From Tissierella sp. MB52-C2 (GTDB lineage: Bacteria; Bacillota; Clostridia; Tissierellales; Tissierellaceae), in the NCBI RefSeq assembly GCF_030931715.1, contig NZ_CP133261.1, positions 2,148,643 through 2,212,642 on the forward strand: a DNA stretch of 64,000 nucleotides, written 5' to 3'. Positions 8,998 through 16,048 of this stretch are shown here, one piece after another; position 1 is the stretch's first letter; each line of letters begins with the position of its first letter. The notes under the pieces are model-generated. The model made no database searches. It was given only the letters and a program-made list of their open reading frames with translations, and was not told the origin of the DNA. The translations under genes were made by a program, and so were the position numbers.

Positions 8998-9435
8998 CTA
9001 CTCCTTATTTGGAAGGCTCTGAAATCTCTTAGTCATCTTTACTTTTGTTCCATGACCTTTAATACTCTCTACCTGAAGGCTATCCATAAAAGTTTCCATA
9101 ACTGTAAATCCCATACCTGATCTCTCCATATTAGGTTTAGACGTATAAAAAGGTTCTCTTGCCTGATCTATATTTAGTATTCCCATTCCCTTATCTTCAA
9201 TTATTATCTCTATCTCATTATCTTCAATTTTTGATTCAACTATTACTATTCCTTGTCCATATTCATATCCATGTATAATGGCATTAGTTACAGCTTCAGA
9301 TACGGCAGTTTTAATGTCTGATAATTCTTCTAATGTAGGATCCAATTGAGACGCAAATGCTGCCACTACAACCCTTGCAAAGGATTCATTATTAGACCTA
9401 CTTAGAAACTCCAATTTCATATAATTCTTTTCCAC
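8998..9435 (-). CDS. spoIIAB: anti-sigma F factor / kinase SpoIIAB
   Basis: Serine kinase and anti-sigma factor that holds sigma-F inactive and phosphorylates SpoIIAA. GHKL-type ATP site: N box [13 protein letters not shown]1 DKGMGI, G2 RSGMGFTVM. The frame could open at an ATG at 9444, but that codon touches the ribosome binding site AAAGGAG; the GTG at 9435 is nine bases away and gives [10 protein letters not shown], which matches the family N-terminus. It lies between spoIIAA and sigF with gaps of a few bases. Confidence 0.95.
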   Translation of the reverse strand: MEKNYMKLEFLSRSNNESFARVVVAAFASQLDPTLEELSDIKTAVSEAVTNAIIHGYEYGQGIVIVESKIEDNEIEIIIEDKGMGILNIDQAREPFYTSKPNMERSGMGFTVMETFMDSLQVESIKGHGTKVKMTKRFQSLPNKE

Positions 9436-9449
9436 TTTCTTCATCTCCT

Positions 9450-9785
9450 TTATAAGTTTTCAATTGCTGCTTCAATTGTTGGATATACATTAATTATCTT
9501 AAGGAGTCCAGACATTTTCAACATCTTCTCTACATAGGAATTATCACTTACTATTGCCATAATGCCAGTTTTTTCTATACAATTTTTATATCTCCCCATA
9601 ATAAGTCCAATACCTGAGCTATCCATAAAGGTCAATCCCCTTAAATCAAGTATTATATTTTTGAGCCTTAGATCATTATACTTCTGATCTATTTTCTCCC
9701 TTACATTCTCTGTAGTGTGGTGATCTAGTTCACCTTTAAATTGTACCAATAAATTATTGTTATGTTCTTCTACTGATAGATACAA
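9450..9785 (-). CDS. spoIIAA: anti-anti-sigma factor SpoIIAA
   Basis: STAS-domain protein that frees sigma-F by binding SpoIIAB when dephosphorylated. The phosphorylation site is in MDSSGIGL (serine 57 here). Start is a TTG with AGGAGGGGG upstream. First gene of the three-gene operon, behind the sigma-H-like promoter at 9821-9850. Confidence 0.95.
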   Translation of the reverse strand: MYLSVEEHNNNLLVQFKGELDHHTTENVREKIDQKYNDLRLKNIILDLRGLTFMDSSGIGLIMGRYKNCIEKTGIMAIVSDNSYVEKMLKMSGLLKIINVYPTIEAAIENL

Positions 9786-9820
9786 AATACCCCCTCCTGT
9801 CTTTTCTTCTGTACTATTAT

Positions 9821-9850
9821 ATATTCTCTACGGATATTCAAATCTCCTTC
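9821..9850 (-). promoter_or_regulatory. sigma-H promoter of the spoIIA operon
   Basis: Minus-strand GAAGGAGAT (9842-9850) and AGAGAATAT (9821-9829) are separated by 12 bases. They match the sigma-H consensus RnAGGAwWW and RnnGAATww almost fully. Sigma-H control of spoIIA is known in Bacillus and Clostridium. Confidence 0.8.
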
Positions 9851-9881
9851 AAAGAATATTGACTATTTTTGTACTAAAATG

Positions 9882-9914
9882 AAAAAAAGAGTCAATGTTG
9901 ACTCTTTTTTTTCG
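9882..9914. terminator. terminator after folD
   Basis: Perfect stem AAAAAGAGTCAA / TTGACTCTTTTT with long A and T tracts. It terminates folD on the minus strand just before the spoIIA promoter. Confidence 0.85.
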
Positions 9915-9922
9915 ATTTATAT

Positions 9923-10768
9923 TTACATTTTTTTACAAGCATCAACTACATGGGATAATAAAATAGATGTAGTTACTGAACCAACACCACCAGGAACTGG
10001 TGTTATCATAGATACCATTTCTGATACCTCTGGATAATCAATATCTCCGCTTAGTTTTCCTTCACTATCTAAACTAACTCCAACATCTATACATACTGAC
10101 TTCTCATTAAAATACTTTTTATCAAAGAATTTCGCCTTACCTAAAGCAGTTACTACTACATCTGCTTTACTGGTTATTTCATGTAAATCTTTAGTTCTAG
10201 AATGACAAATAGTTACAGTTGCATTTTTTTCAAGTAACATCATTACTAGAGGCTTTCCAAGTACCATAGATCTATTAACAACTACTACATTTTTACCTTC
10301 TAATGGTACATTATTATATAATAATACTTCTAGAGCTGCCTTTGCAGTACAAGGTCCGAATCCCGTCATATCTCCTTCGAATATCTTTGCTAAATTCATT
10401 GGGTGCATACAATCTACGTCTTTAGCTGGTGACAAAGCTTCTCTTACCTTAGTCTCATCAATATGTTTAGGTAAAGGTCTAAATACAAGAACTCCAGATA
10501 TAGAGTCATCATTATTTAATTCTTCCATTAAAGCTACTAATTCTTCTGTTGACATATCTAAGTTTTTTTCAAAAACCTTAGATTGTATACCTATGGTATC
10601 ACAATTTTTGATTATACTTCTTTCATAGGAAACATCATCAGGATTATCTCCTAATCTTACAATACCTAATGTAGGCACTTTTCCTATTTTAGCAAGTTCC
10701 TCAATATCTTGCTTCATCTTTTCTTTAATTCCAGTCGCAACAACATTTCCTTTTAAAACCTCAGCCAA
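9923..10768 (-). CDS. folD: methylenetetrahydrofolate dehydrogenase / cyclohydrolase FolD
   Basis: Bifunctional one-carbon enzyme that converts 5,10-methylene-THF to 10-formyl-THF with NADP. Visible motifs are the substrate-site segment SGVLVFRPLPKHID, the catalytic-region DVDCMHPMN, VVVNRSMVLGKPLVMML at the nucleotide site (with VVVNRS in place of the more common VVGRS) and the C-terminal TPVPGGVGSVTTSIL. The first tyrosine/lysine block is altered: the usual YVxxKxK reads DVSYERSIIKNCD, so the conserved catalytic lysine is replaced. That change is shared by a subset of clostridial FolD-like proteins that may be dehydrogenase only. Start is TTG with GAGGTG upstream. Confidence 0.88.
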   Translation of the reverse strand: MAEVLKGNVVATGIKEKMKQDIEELAKIGKVPTLGIVRLGDNPDDVSYERSIIKNCDTIGIQSKVFEKNLDMSTEELVALMEELNNDDSISGVLVFRPLPKHIDETKVREALSPAKDVDCMHPMNLAKIFEGDMTGFGPCTAKAALEVLLYNNVPLEGKNVVVVNRSMVLGKPLVMMLLEKNATVTICHSRTKDLHEITSKADVVVTALGKAKFFDKKYFNEKSVCIDVGVSLDSEGKLSGDIDYPEVSEMVSMITPVPGGVGSVTTSILLSHVVDACKKM

Positions 10769-10823
10769 TTAACAACACCTCTTTCATCTATTATCTATAA
10801 CTAATATTTGTGTAACTACTCAG

Positions 10824-10851
10824 ATTATAACATATTAGGCTTTTTATTCAA
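10824..10851 (-). promoter_or_regulatory. sigma-A promoter of folD
   Basis: TTGAAT (10846-10851) and perfect TATAAT (10824-10829) on the minus strand with a 16-base spacer. Confidence 0.7.
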
Positions 10852-10864
10852 GAATCCCTTTGCA

Positions 10865-10891
10865 AAAAGGCACCTAAAATTTAGGTGCCTT
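10865..10891 (-). terminator. terminator of the NhaC-family antiporter gene
   Basis: Palindrome GGCACCTAAA / TTTAGGTGCC followed on the minus strand by TTTTT. Confidence 0.85.
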
Positions 10892-10895
10892 ATAA

Positions 10896-12386
10896 TTATT
10901 TCGCTTTTACAGATTTATGCTTTTTTAGTTTTACATTTGGCTCAGTTGGCAAACCAAACAGAGGAACAAATCTGTCCCAGCCAGTTAAAGTTAATAATAA
11001 TATTGAACCTACGGCTACAAATGCCATAAAATTATATTTAACAAATTCTGTCCATTTAAATACTTTTATTGGATATACGGCATTGGCAATACCTATAAAA
11101 AATCCAATATATACGTGCCATGGAATAAGTTGTGAACCAAATACTCCTAGAGCATCAGAGAAGGTAGCATTTCTCAAGCGAAGTTTATACATATCCTCTT
11201 CACTTGCCTCCACATTTTCATCAGTCAATTCTTTTATAATAGGTCCAATAGTTACTATTTGAGCCATTTCATCTGCTAATGTAGCATTACCTATAATAGA
11301 CAAGATACCATTAGCAAACATTAATTGTCTCACATTTCTTACTAGCCTTGAAACTAAATTTGATATAGGTTTAAAGGCATTCATCCTATTCATTATTCCA
11401 CCAAAGGCTCCAACCCACATCATCATAACTATTACCCATTTTCCCGCTTCTGCAAAACCCGTTTCAATCATTCCTAAAAATTGGGTAGTATTTTCAACAG
11501 TACCAGCAAACATACCAAATATATAAGAAGAAATAAGTCCAAGCCCTAAGCAAGCCAAAGTAGGAATTCCCTTTATTGCAGCTATTAAAACAAGTACCAG
11601 AGGCACAACCATATAAAACGGTACACCTTCTTTTACTTGATTAAGTAAATCTACTGCTGCAGGTCTTTCTTCAGCCAATGTAGTCCATACTTCCTCTGGA
11701 ATTTGATTTATTGCATCGGCTGCACTACCAACTTCACCTGGTAATCCTAAACTTGCTACAACAAATAAAATTGCTGCTACAATTAAACATAGGCCAGACC
11801 ATACACCTTGATGCCTAATTCTATGAATAACTTCTACCTCTTGAATTCCTGAACTAACTACAGTAGTATCTGATATAAGTCCTATATTATCTCCAAAACA
11901 TGCCCCACCTGCTATTGCTCCAAAAGTAATTAATGCATTACCATCTACTATATGGCTTAGCCATAAGAAAATAGGTGCACAAGCTGCAAAAGTTCCCCAT
12001 GATGTTCCAGTTGCAATTGATAGTATTGCTGAAATAATAAATGCTATTACTGCTACAGTCTTACCTGTGATTCCAAGCCCTAATGCCATATTAATGATTG
12101 CGGCTCCAACTCCAGTTGACATAAATGCTTCTGCCATAGCATAAGCAAGCATAAGAATAAAAAATACCAACTGCATCTCCTTCACATTATCCACTGCTGC
12201 ATCTACGATTTCATTTAGTTTGTATTTCTCAGTTATGGCAGCTATTATTGCTGCATATACAGTTGCAATAGGCGCTATAACTAAAATGTCTAAACTAATT
12301 CCTAAAAAACCTAAAGCTTCAATATTGCTTACCATCATAAGTCCTGCTAGTAAAAATATTGGTGAAAACTTTAGCAATGCAATCAT
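10896..12386 (-). CDS. NhaC-family Na+/H+ (or organic acid/cation) antiporter
   Basis: A polytopic carrier of 496 residues with about twelve membrane segments and the family features GTSWGTFAACAPIFL and GACFGDNIGLISDTTVVSSG. Members exchange protons for sodium or, in some branches, import amino or organic acids (malate/lactate, arginine/ornithine-like), so the substrate cannot be fixed from sequence. It is transcribed alone from the promoter at 12435-12463. The C-terminus is short and basic. Start ATG is preceded by GGGAGGAT. Confidence 0.85.
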   Translation of the reverse strand: MIALLKFSPIFLLAGLMMVSNIEALGFLGISLDILVIAPIATVYAAIIAAITEKYKLNEIVDAAVDNVKEMQLVFFILMLAYAMAEAFMSTGVGAAIINMALGLGITGKTVAVIAFIISAILSIATGTSWGTFAACAPIFLWLSHIVDGNALITFGAIAGGACFGDNIGLISDTTVVSSGIQEVEVIHRIRHQGVWSGLCLIVAAILFVVASLGLPGEVGSAADAINQIPEEVWTTLAEERPAAVDLLNQVKEGVPFYMVVPLVLVLIAAIKGIPTLACLGLGLISSYIFGMFAGTVENTTQFLGMIETGFAEAGKWVIVMMMWVGAFGGIMNRMNAFKPISNLVSRLVRNVRQLMFANGILSIIGNATLADEMAQIVTIGPIIKELTDENVEASEEDMYKLRLRNATFSDALGVFGSQLIPWHVYIGFFIGIANAVYPIKVFKWTEFVKYNFMAFVAVGSILLLTLTGWDRFVPLFGLPTEPNVKLKKHKSVKAK

Positions 12387-12434
12387 TTTCCCATCCTCCC
12401 TTTTTTTAAAAACAGCTTGTTAAATTTTAACTAG

Positions 12435-12463
12435 AGTATAACATATTACTATTTTGTACACAA
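12435..12463 (-). promoter_or_regulatory. sigma-A promoter of the antiporter gene
   Basis: Minus-strand TTGTGT (12458-12463) and TATACT (12435-12440), spacer 17. Confidence 0.65.
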
Positions 12464-12518
12464 CATTAATTTGAGTTTGGCAGAAATTTCCGAATTATCT
12501 CTATTTTATTTTGCTAAC

Positions 12519-12558
12519 AAAAAATGCATTAAAAATTATTATAACTTTTAATGCATTT
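12519..12558 (-). terminator. terminator of the NlpC/P60 gene
   Basis: Stem AAATGCATTAAAA / TTTTAATGCATTT (12522-12534 and 12546-12558) followed by a T-run on the minus strand. Confidence 0.8.
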
Positions 12559-12566
12559 ACTTCTAG

Positions 12567-13583
12567 CTAATTATTTATAATTCTTCTTGCTGTTATATAT
12601 CTCTGCTTATAATAAGCTTCATCTAGAGATGATATCATAATCTGCCTTCTGCCTGAAGATGCGTGTATCATATTGTTATCTCCAATATATAGTCCTACAT
12701 GACCTATACCTGTCCCTGATGTTCTAAAAAATACTAAATCTCCAGGTACAAGCTCCTCTTTTTTCACTTCTACTCCGTTGGATGATTGAGAAGTCGAAGA
12801 TCTATTAAGTTTTATTCCTAATGTATTTAAATAAATAGAGTATGTGAGTCCTGAGCAATCATATCCTCTTTTTCCAGTATCTCCTGCTACATAAGGTTTT
12901 CCTAGTTCTTCATGGGCAGCCTGAACTACCTTAGTAACAGCAGTTCCTCTTCTAGATATGCTTCCTCTAGTGGCTCTTTCTCTTGACCTTCTTAAATCAA
13001 TATAGCTTTCATTAGCCTTAAACTCATTTCCATTTTCGTCTATAATAATATAAGTATTATCTTTGAAGTCCTTTATAGAGACAGTCTCACCTTTAATTAA
13101 GGTGTAAAATAAATTATTGTCTTTTAGTACCTTATCAACTTTTGAAACTCCATAAGAAATATTCTCTTCTACACTTGCCTCTAAATCCGATAGTTTTACA
13201 TATCCATCAATACCATCTTCTGTATTAAATAATCCATAGGTGTCATCTTCAAATTTAAGAATTTGTAAAATCTCATTTTCTTTTAATACCCTAATAGGTC
13301 CTTCTTCTGGCTTGTCCAGAATATATGTATCAACAGTTACTCTATATTTCTGTGAAGTTTTAGTAGTCCTTATTGTTTCATTTCTTGCTATTTCGTATAT
13401 TGCATCTTGTTTTTCTCCAATAATAGTTACTTTTTCTTCATTAAATGCAACTTGAGTAGCATCATCTATACTAACATATTCCCTAACAAATATTCCTGTA
13501 TCCTTAAATCCGATTAAACCAATAAGACATATACCTGCAATTGTTACTGGTAGCTTGTGTTTTCTATTATTCAATATGAACAC
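12567..13583 (-). CDS. SH3-domain NlpC/P60 cell wall endopeptidase
   Basis: A secreted or membrane-anchored peptidoglycan hydrolase. The N-terminus has one hydrophobic segment (about residues 10-27, HKLPVTIAGICLIGLIG) acting as signal or anchor; two SH3b-like modules follow (about 75-135 and 140-200); the C-terminal NlpC/P60 domain has the catalytic cysteine in YDCSGL and histidines in GHVGLYIG and MIHASSG. The family cleaves D-glutamyl-meso-diaminopimelate links of the stem peptide. An arginine-rich hinge (RRSRERATRGSISRRGT) joins SH3 and catalytic parts. It is monocistronic. Confidence 0.92.
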   Translation of the reverse strand: MFILNNRKHKLPVTIAGICLIGLIGFKDTGIFVREYVSIDDATQVAFNEEKVTIIGEKQDAIYEIARNETIRTTKTSQKYRVTVDTYILDKPEEGPIRVLKENEILQILKFEDDTYGLFNTEDGIDGYVKLSDLEASVEENISYGVSKVDKVLKDNNLFYTLIKGETVSIKDFKDNTYIIIDENGNEFKANESYIDLRRSRERATRGSISRRGTAVTKVVQAAHEELGKPYVAGDTGKRGYDCSGLTYSIYLNTLGIKLNRSSTSQSSNGVEVKKEELVPGDLVFFRTSGTGIGHVGLYIGDNNMIHASSGRRQIMISSLDEAYYKQRYITARRIINN

Positions 13584-13672
13584 TCCCCATATTAGATTTC
13601 AAATATAAGATTATTATATTCTATTATATTCAATGATGCAACCAAATTATTACAAAATTATTACAATTTTTG

Positions 13673-14542
13673 TTAACTCTCTTGAAAAGGTTCAATATGA
13701 ACCATGCAATGTTTAATATCCTCAATATCTTTTTCTAATTGGTCATGGACTATTTCAGAAATATCATGCCCCTCCTTCACTGTAATATAAGGGTCTACAA
13801 AAATTTCTACATCAACATAAATTTTATTTCCAAATATCCTAGTTTTTAATTCTTTTACTCCTCTTACTCCATCGATGAATTGAATTTTATTTTTGATTAT
13901 TTCTATAGTTTCTTCGCTTGCAGATTCATCAACTAATTCTTTAACAGATTTTATATATAGATCTACACCCACTTTAATTACAAAAATAGATACTATTATT
14001 CCCGCAATTGGGTCTAAAGCAGGAAAACCTAGCCTAGCTCCAAGCACACCTGCAAATGTACCAATAGAGGAAAAAGCATCAGATCTATGGTGCCAAGCAT
14101 CTGCTTCCATAGATATACTCTTTATTTTCTTAGCTACTTTAATTGTATACCAATACATTCCTTCCTTAATTAGGATAGATAATAAAGCTGCCACAAGTGC
14201 AATTAGTTTTGGTGCTTTAATCTCACCATTAATTAAAATCTTAATGGACTCATATCCTATAAATATTCCAGTTAATAGTAATAGCATACTTAAAATTTTT
14301 GCAAACACGGACTCATATTTCTCATGTCCATAGGGATGATCTTTATCTGCCTCTTTAGAGGATATTTTTAGTCCTATTAAAACCACAAAGGTAGTTAAAA
14401 TATCTGATAAAGTATGTATTCCATCTGCAATCATAGCACTACTATTTCCTATTATTCCTGCAATGACCTTAAATGCAGCTAAAATAATATTGATTATAGC
14501 CGTTATCCAAGAAGTTTTCACACCTAATTTATAATTTTCCAT
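13673..14542 (-). CDS. cation diffusion facilitator family metal exporter
   Basis: A proton-driven divalent metal exporter (Fe, Zn, Mn or Co). Six membrane segments occupy residues 10-205, with metal-site motifs ADGIHTLSD and the paired histidine/aspartate motif WHHRSDAF; DHPYGHEKYES lies in the loop after TM2. The cytoplasmic C-terminal domain (210-289) has the usual ferredoxin-like fold and ends HCMVHIEPFQ. A Fur-box-like sequence at 14572-14591 lies just upstream, which would favour iron, but the metal cannot be set by sequence alone. Confidence 0.92.
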   Translation of the reverse strand: MENYKLGVKTSWITAIINIILAAFKVIAGIIGNSSAMIADGIHTLSDILTTFVVLIGLKISSKEADKDHPYGHEKYESVFAKILSMLLLLTGIFIGYESIKILINGEIKAPKLIALVAALLSILIKEGMYWYTIKVAKKIKSISMEADAWHHRSDAFSSIGTFAGVLGARLGFPALDPIAGIIVSIFVIKVGVDLYIKSVKELVDESASEETIEIIKNKIQFIDGVRGVKELKTRIFGNKIYVDVEIFVDPYITVKEGHDISEIVHDQLEKDIEDIKHCMVHIEPFQES

Positions 14543-14853
14543 GTTTTTCAGACCTTTCTTAATTTTATATTGATAATGATAATTTAATTATACATAGATA
14601 TTATAGATAATTCAATAGTATTACCAAGATAGAAAGCATTATCAATTGATAACTGATTTAAATATAATTCTAATTTTTATTATTCCCTATATTATTTTAT
14701 TCACAAAATAAAATTTTATTTACAAATTATATAACTTTTAAATTATTTGTTTTCTTAATAGGATAAATCATTTTTATAATATTTATCTATAATTGAACTT
14801 ATGACTTATTTTTATGGTATAGTACTTATATTAGAAGTTTTGGAGGAATATTT
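14543..14853. other. 311-base intergenic region, CDF gene / PHP gene
   Basis: Divergent promoter region, very AT-rich. It contains a Fur-like box (14572-14591), a 14-base perfect palindrome TTATCAATTGATAA (14639-14652) of unknown use, and a plausible plus-strand promoter for the PHP gene (TTGAAC 14793-14798, TATAGT 14818-14823 with TGG just before, spacer 19). No small gene was found. Confidence 0.6.
14572..14591. promoter_or_regulatory. Fur-box-like operator upstream of the CDF exporter
   Basis: GATAATGATAATTTAATTAT matches the first 12 of 19 positions of the classical Fur box exactly and keeps an AT dyad after that. It is 30 bases upstream of the exporter start codon. Confidence 0.35.
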
Positions 14854-15519
14854 ATGATTATAGATACTCATATACATGAAAACAAATATTCATTTGACAG
14901 CTTTCTTGATTTTAAGGAATCTATCGAATTAGGTAAGCTTATGGGCTTAGATTCCATGTGTATTACAAATCACGATAATAATCATTTACGAAATGAACTA
15001 GGTGATTCTGCTAAGATAAACGATGTTTTAGTAATAGTAGGTGCGGAGATACTTACTTTTGAAGGAGATATACTTGTATTTGGATTAAAAGATATCCCAA
15101 AAGAAATGATAAGTGCAGAGGAACTTTTAACACTTGTTAAAAAACATAAGGGTGCTGCCATTGCCGCACATCCCTTTAGAAATAATAATCGTGGTATGGG
15201 AGAAAATATTAGAAAACTTAAACATCTCCTTACAGGCGTAGAATCTTTTAATGGTAGTACTTATTCATACCACAATCTACAGGCTTATGCCTTAGCTACA
15301 GAATTAAACATACCATCTTTAGGTGCAAGTGATGCTCATAAACTTCCTAAGCTTGGGTCCTACGCTACAAAATTTTATGATACTATACGAGATCATAAAG
15401 ACTTTATTGAGGCTCTTAAAGTTGGGAACTACCACCCTGTTATGAGGAAAAATGGTAAATATGAAAATATCAATTATTATTATGAAGATCATATAGTATC
15501 AGAAGAAAAAACCATATAA
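14854..15519 (+). CDS. PHP-domain metal-dependent phosphoesterase
   Basis: A 221-residue PHP-fold phosphoesterase. Metal-binding motifs are DTHIHENKYSFDS at the start, ITNHDNNH, GAEILT, AAHPFR and SDAHKLPKLG near the end, which make up the expected His/Asp/Glu set. It belongs to the stand-alone PHP group related to histidinol phosphatase and the RNase AM/YciV proteins; the substrate is unknown. Start has GGAGG eight bases ahead. It is transcribed alone and ends in its own terminator. Confidence 0.85.
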   Translation: MIIDTHIHENKYSFDSFLDFKESIELGKLMGLDSMCITNHDNNHLRNELGDSAKINDVLVIVGAEILTFEGDILVFGLKDIPKEMISAEELLTLVKKHKGAAIAAHPFRNNNRGMGENIRKLKHLLTGVESFNGSTYSYHNLQAYALATELNIPSLGASDAHKLPKLGSYATKFYDTIRDHKDFIEALKVGNYHPVMRKNGKYENINYYYEDHIVSEEKTI

Positions 15520-15551
15520 TTTACAGCAAATTCATTCTCTCTTATTAATAT

Positions 15552-15591
15552 AAAAAAAGAACTTCAATTTTAACTAGAAGTTCTTTTTTTT
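15552..15591 (+). terminator. terminator of the PHP gene
   Basis: Stem AAAAAGAACTTC / GAAGTTCTTTTT with a long T-run. Confidence 0.85.
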
Positions 15592-15698
15592 ACATTACAT
15601 AGTATATATAATTTTTTTGATATAAATATTATTTTTTACTTGCAATTATTTAAATTATGTGTTAACATGATAATAGTTGAAAAGTTAATAAGCGAATG

Positions 15699-15893
15699 AA
15701 GATTATTGGAAATATCTAATAGATAACCGTAGGAGCAAAAAGTAAGCATATCACTAAACTTACTTTGAAACTCTCAGGTTCTTAACAATAATCTGACGCG
15801 TTCCCTGGAGAGACTTGTTAAATCAAGCATCGAAGAAGCAATTCATATATGTATATTATGAGGAAACTTTCAGATAAAAAGACAGGGAGATAA
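15699..15893 (+). ncRNA. tandem glycine riboswitch
   Basis: Two aptamers in a row. Aptamer I is closed by GATTATTG (15701-15708) and CAATAATC (15786-15793) and has the conserved ACCGTAGGAGCAA and AAACTCTCAGG segments. Aptamer II is closed by TCCCTG (15802-15807) and CAGGGA (15883-15888) and has TGGAGAGAC, ATCGAAGAAGCAA and AAACTTTCAG followed by AAAAAGACAGG. These are the hallmark segments of the glycine riboswitch. The 3' strand of the second P1 stem is part of the following terminator, the usual layout for an ON switch: bound glycine would block termination. A TTGCAA (15640-15645) / TAACAT (15663-15668) pair may be its promoter. No glycine gene follows. Confidence 0.87.
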
Positions 15894-15938
15894 GGTGATA
15901 TTACTTTAATATATGTCACTTTATCTCCCTGTCTTTTT
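15876..15938 (+). terminator. riboswitch expression platform (intrinsic terminator)
   Basis: A 23-base-pair stem (15876-15898 with 15916-15938, all pairs Watson-Crick except one G-U) with a 17-base loop and five T at the end. Its left arm includes CAGGGA of the riboswitch P1 stem, so the two structures exclude each other. Confidence 0.85.
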
Positions 15939-16013
15939 ATGTTTTTGTAAATTAGATATTTTCTCCCTATCGAGGAGTTGTTAAGTATATATTAATTTTA
16001 TGACACACACACA

Positions 16014-16048
16014 CAAATAAAGCCATGATAATATCATGGCTTTATTTG
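16014..16048. terminator. terminator hairpin at the end of the methyltransferase gene
   Basis: A perfect inverted repeat of 17 bases per arm (CAAATAAAGCCATGATA and its complement) around one base. It overlaps the stop codon. The plus side is followed by TTTAT-rich sequence, so it may stop transcripts from both directions. Confidence 0.75.

Larger units (their letters stand above)
15520..16041. other. 522-base region without protein gene
   Basis: Holds, in order, the PHP terminator, the glycine riboswitch and its terminator, a short (AC)6 tract at 16002-16014 and the left arm of the methyltransferase terminator. No open frame with a start and ribosome site exists after the riboswitch; the only nearby ATG (15940) stops after three codons. 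Confidence 0.8.

Noticed and set aside
10885-11262. Plus-strand open frame opposite the antiporter 3' end
   Set aside because: Antisense shadow in a hydrophobic gene, starts inside the antiporter terminator, no ribosome binding site.
13893-14333. Plus-strand open frame of 146 codons opposite the CDF exporter
   Set aside because: Serine/isoleucine-rich product is the antisense pattern of membrane helices; no start signal.
16002-16014. (AC)6 dinucleotide tract as a phase-variation switch
   Set aside because: It lies beyond the stop codon of the methyltransferase and not in a promoter, so slippage would not alter a product.
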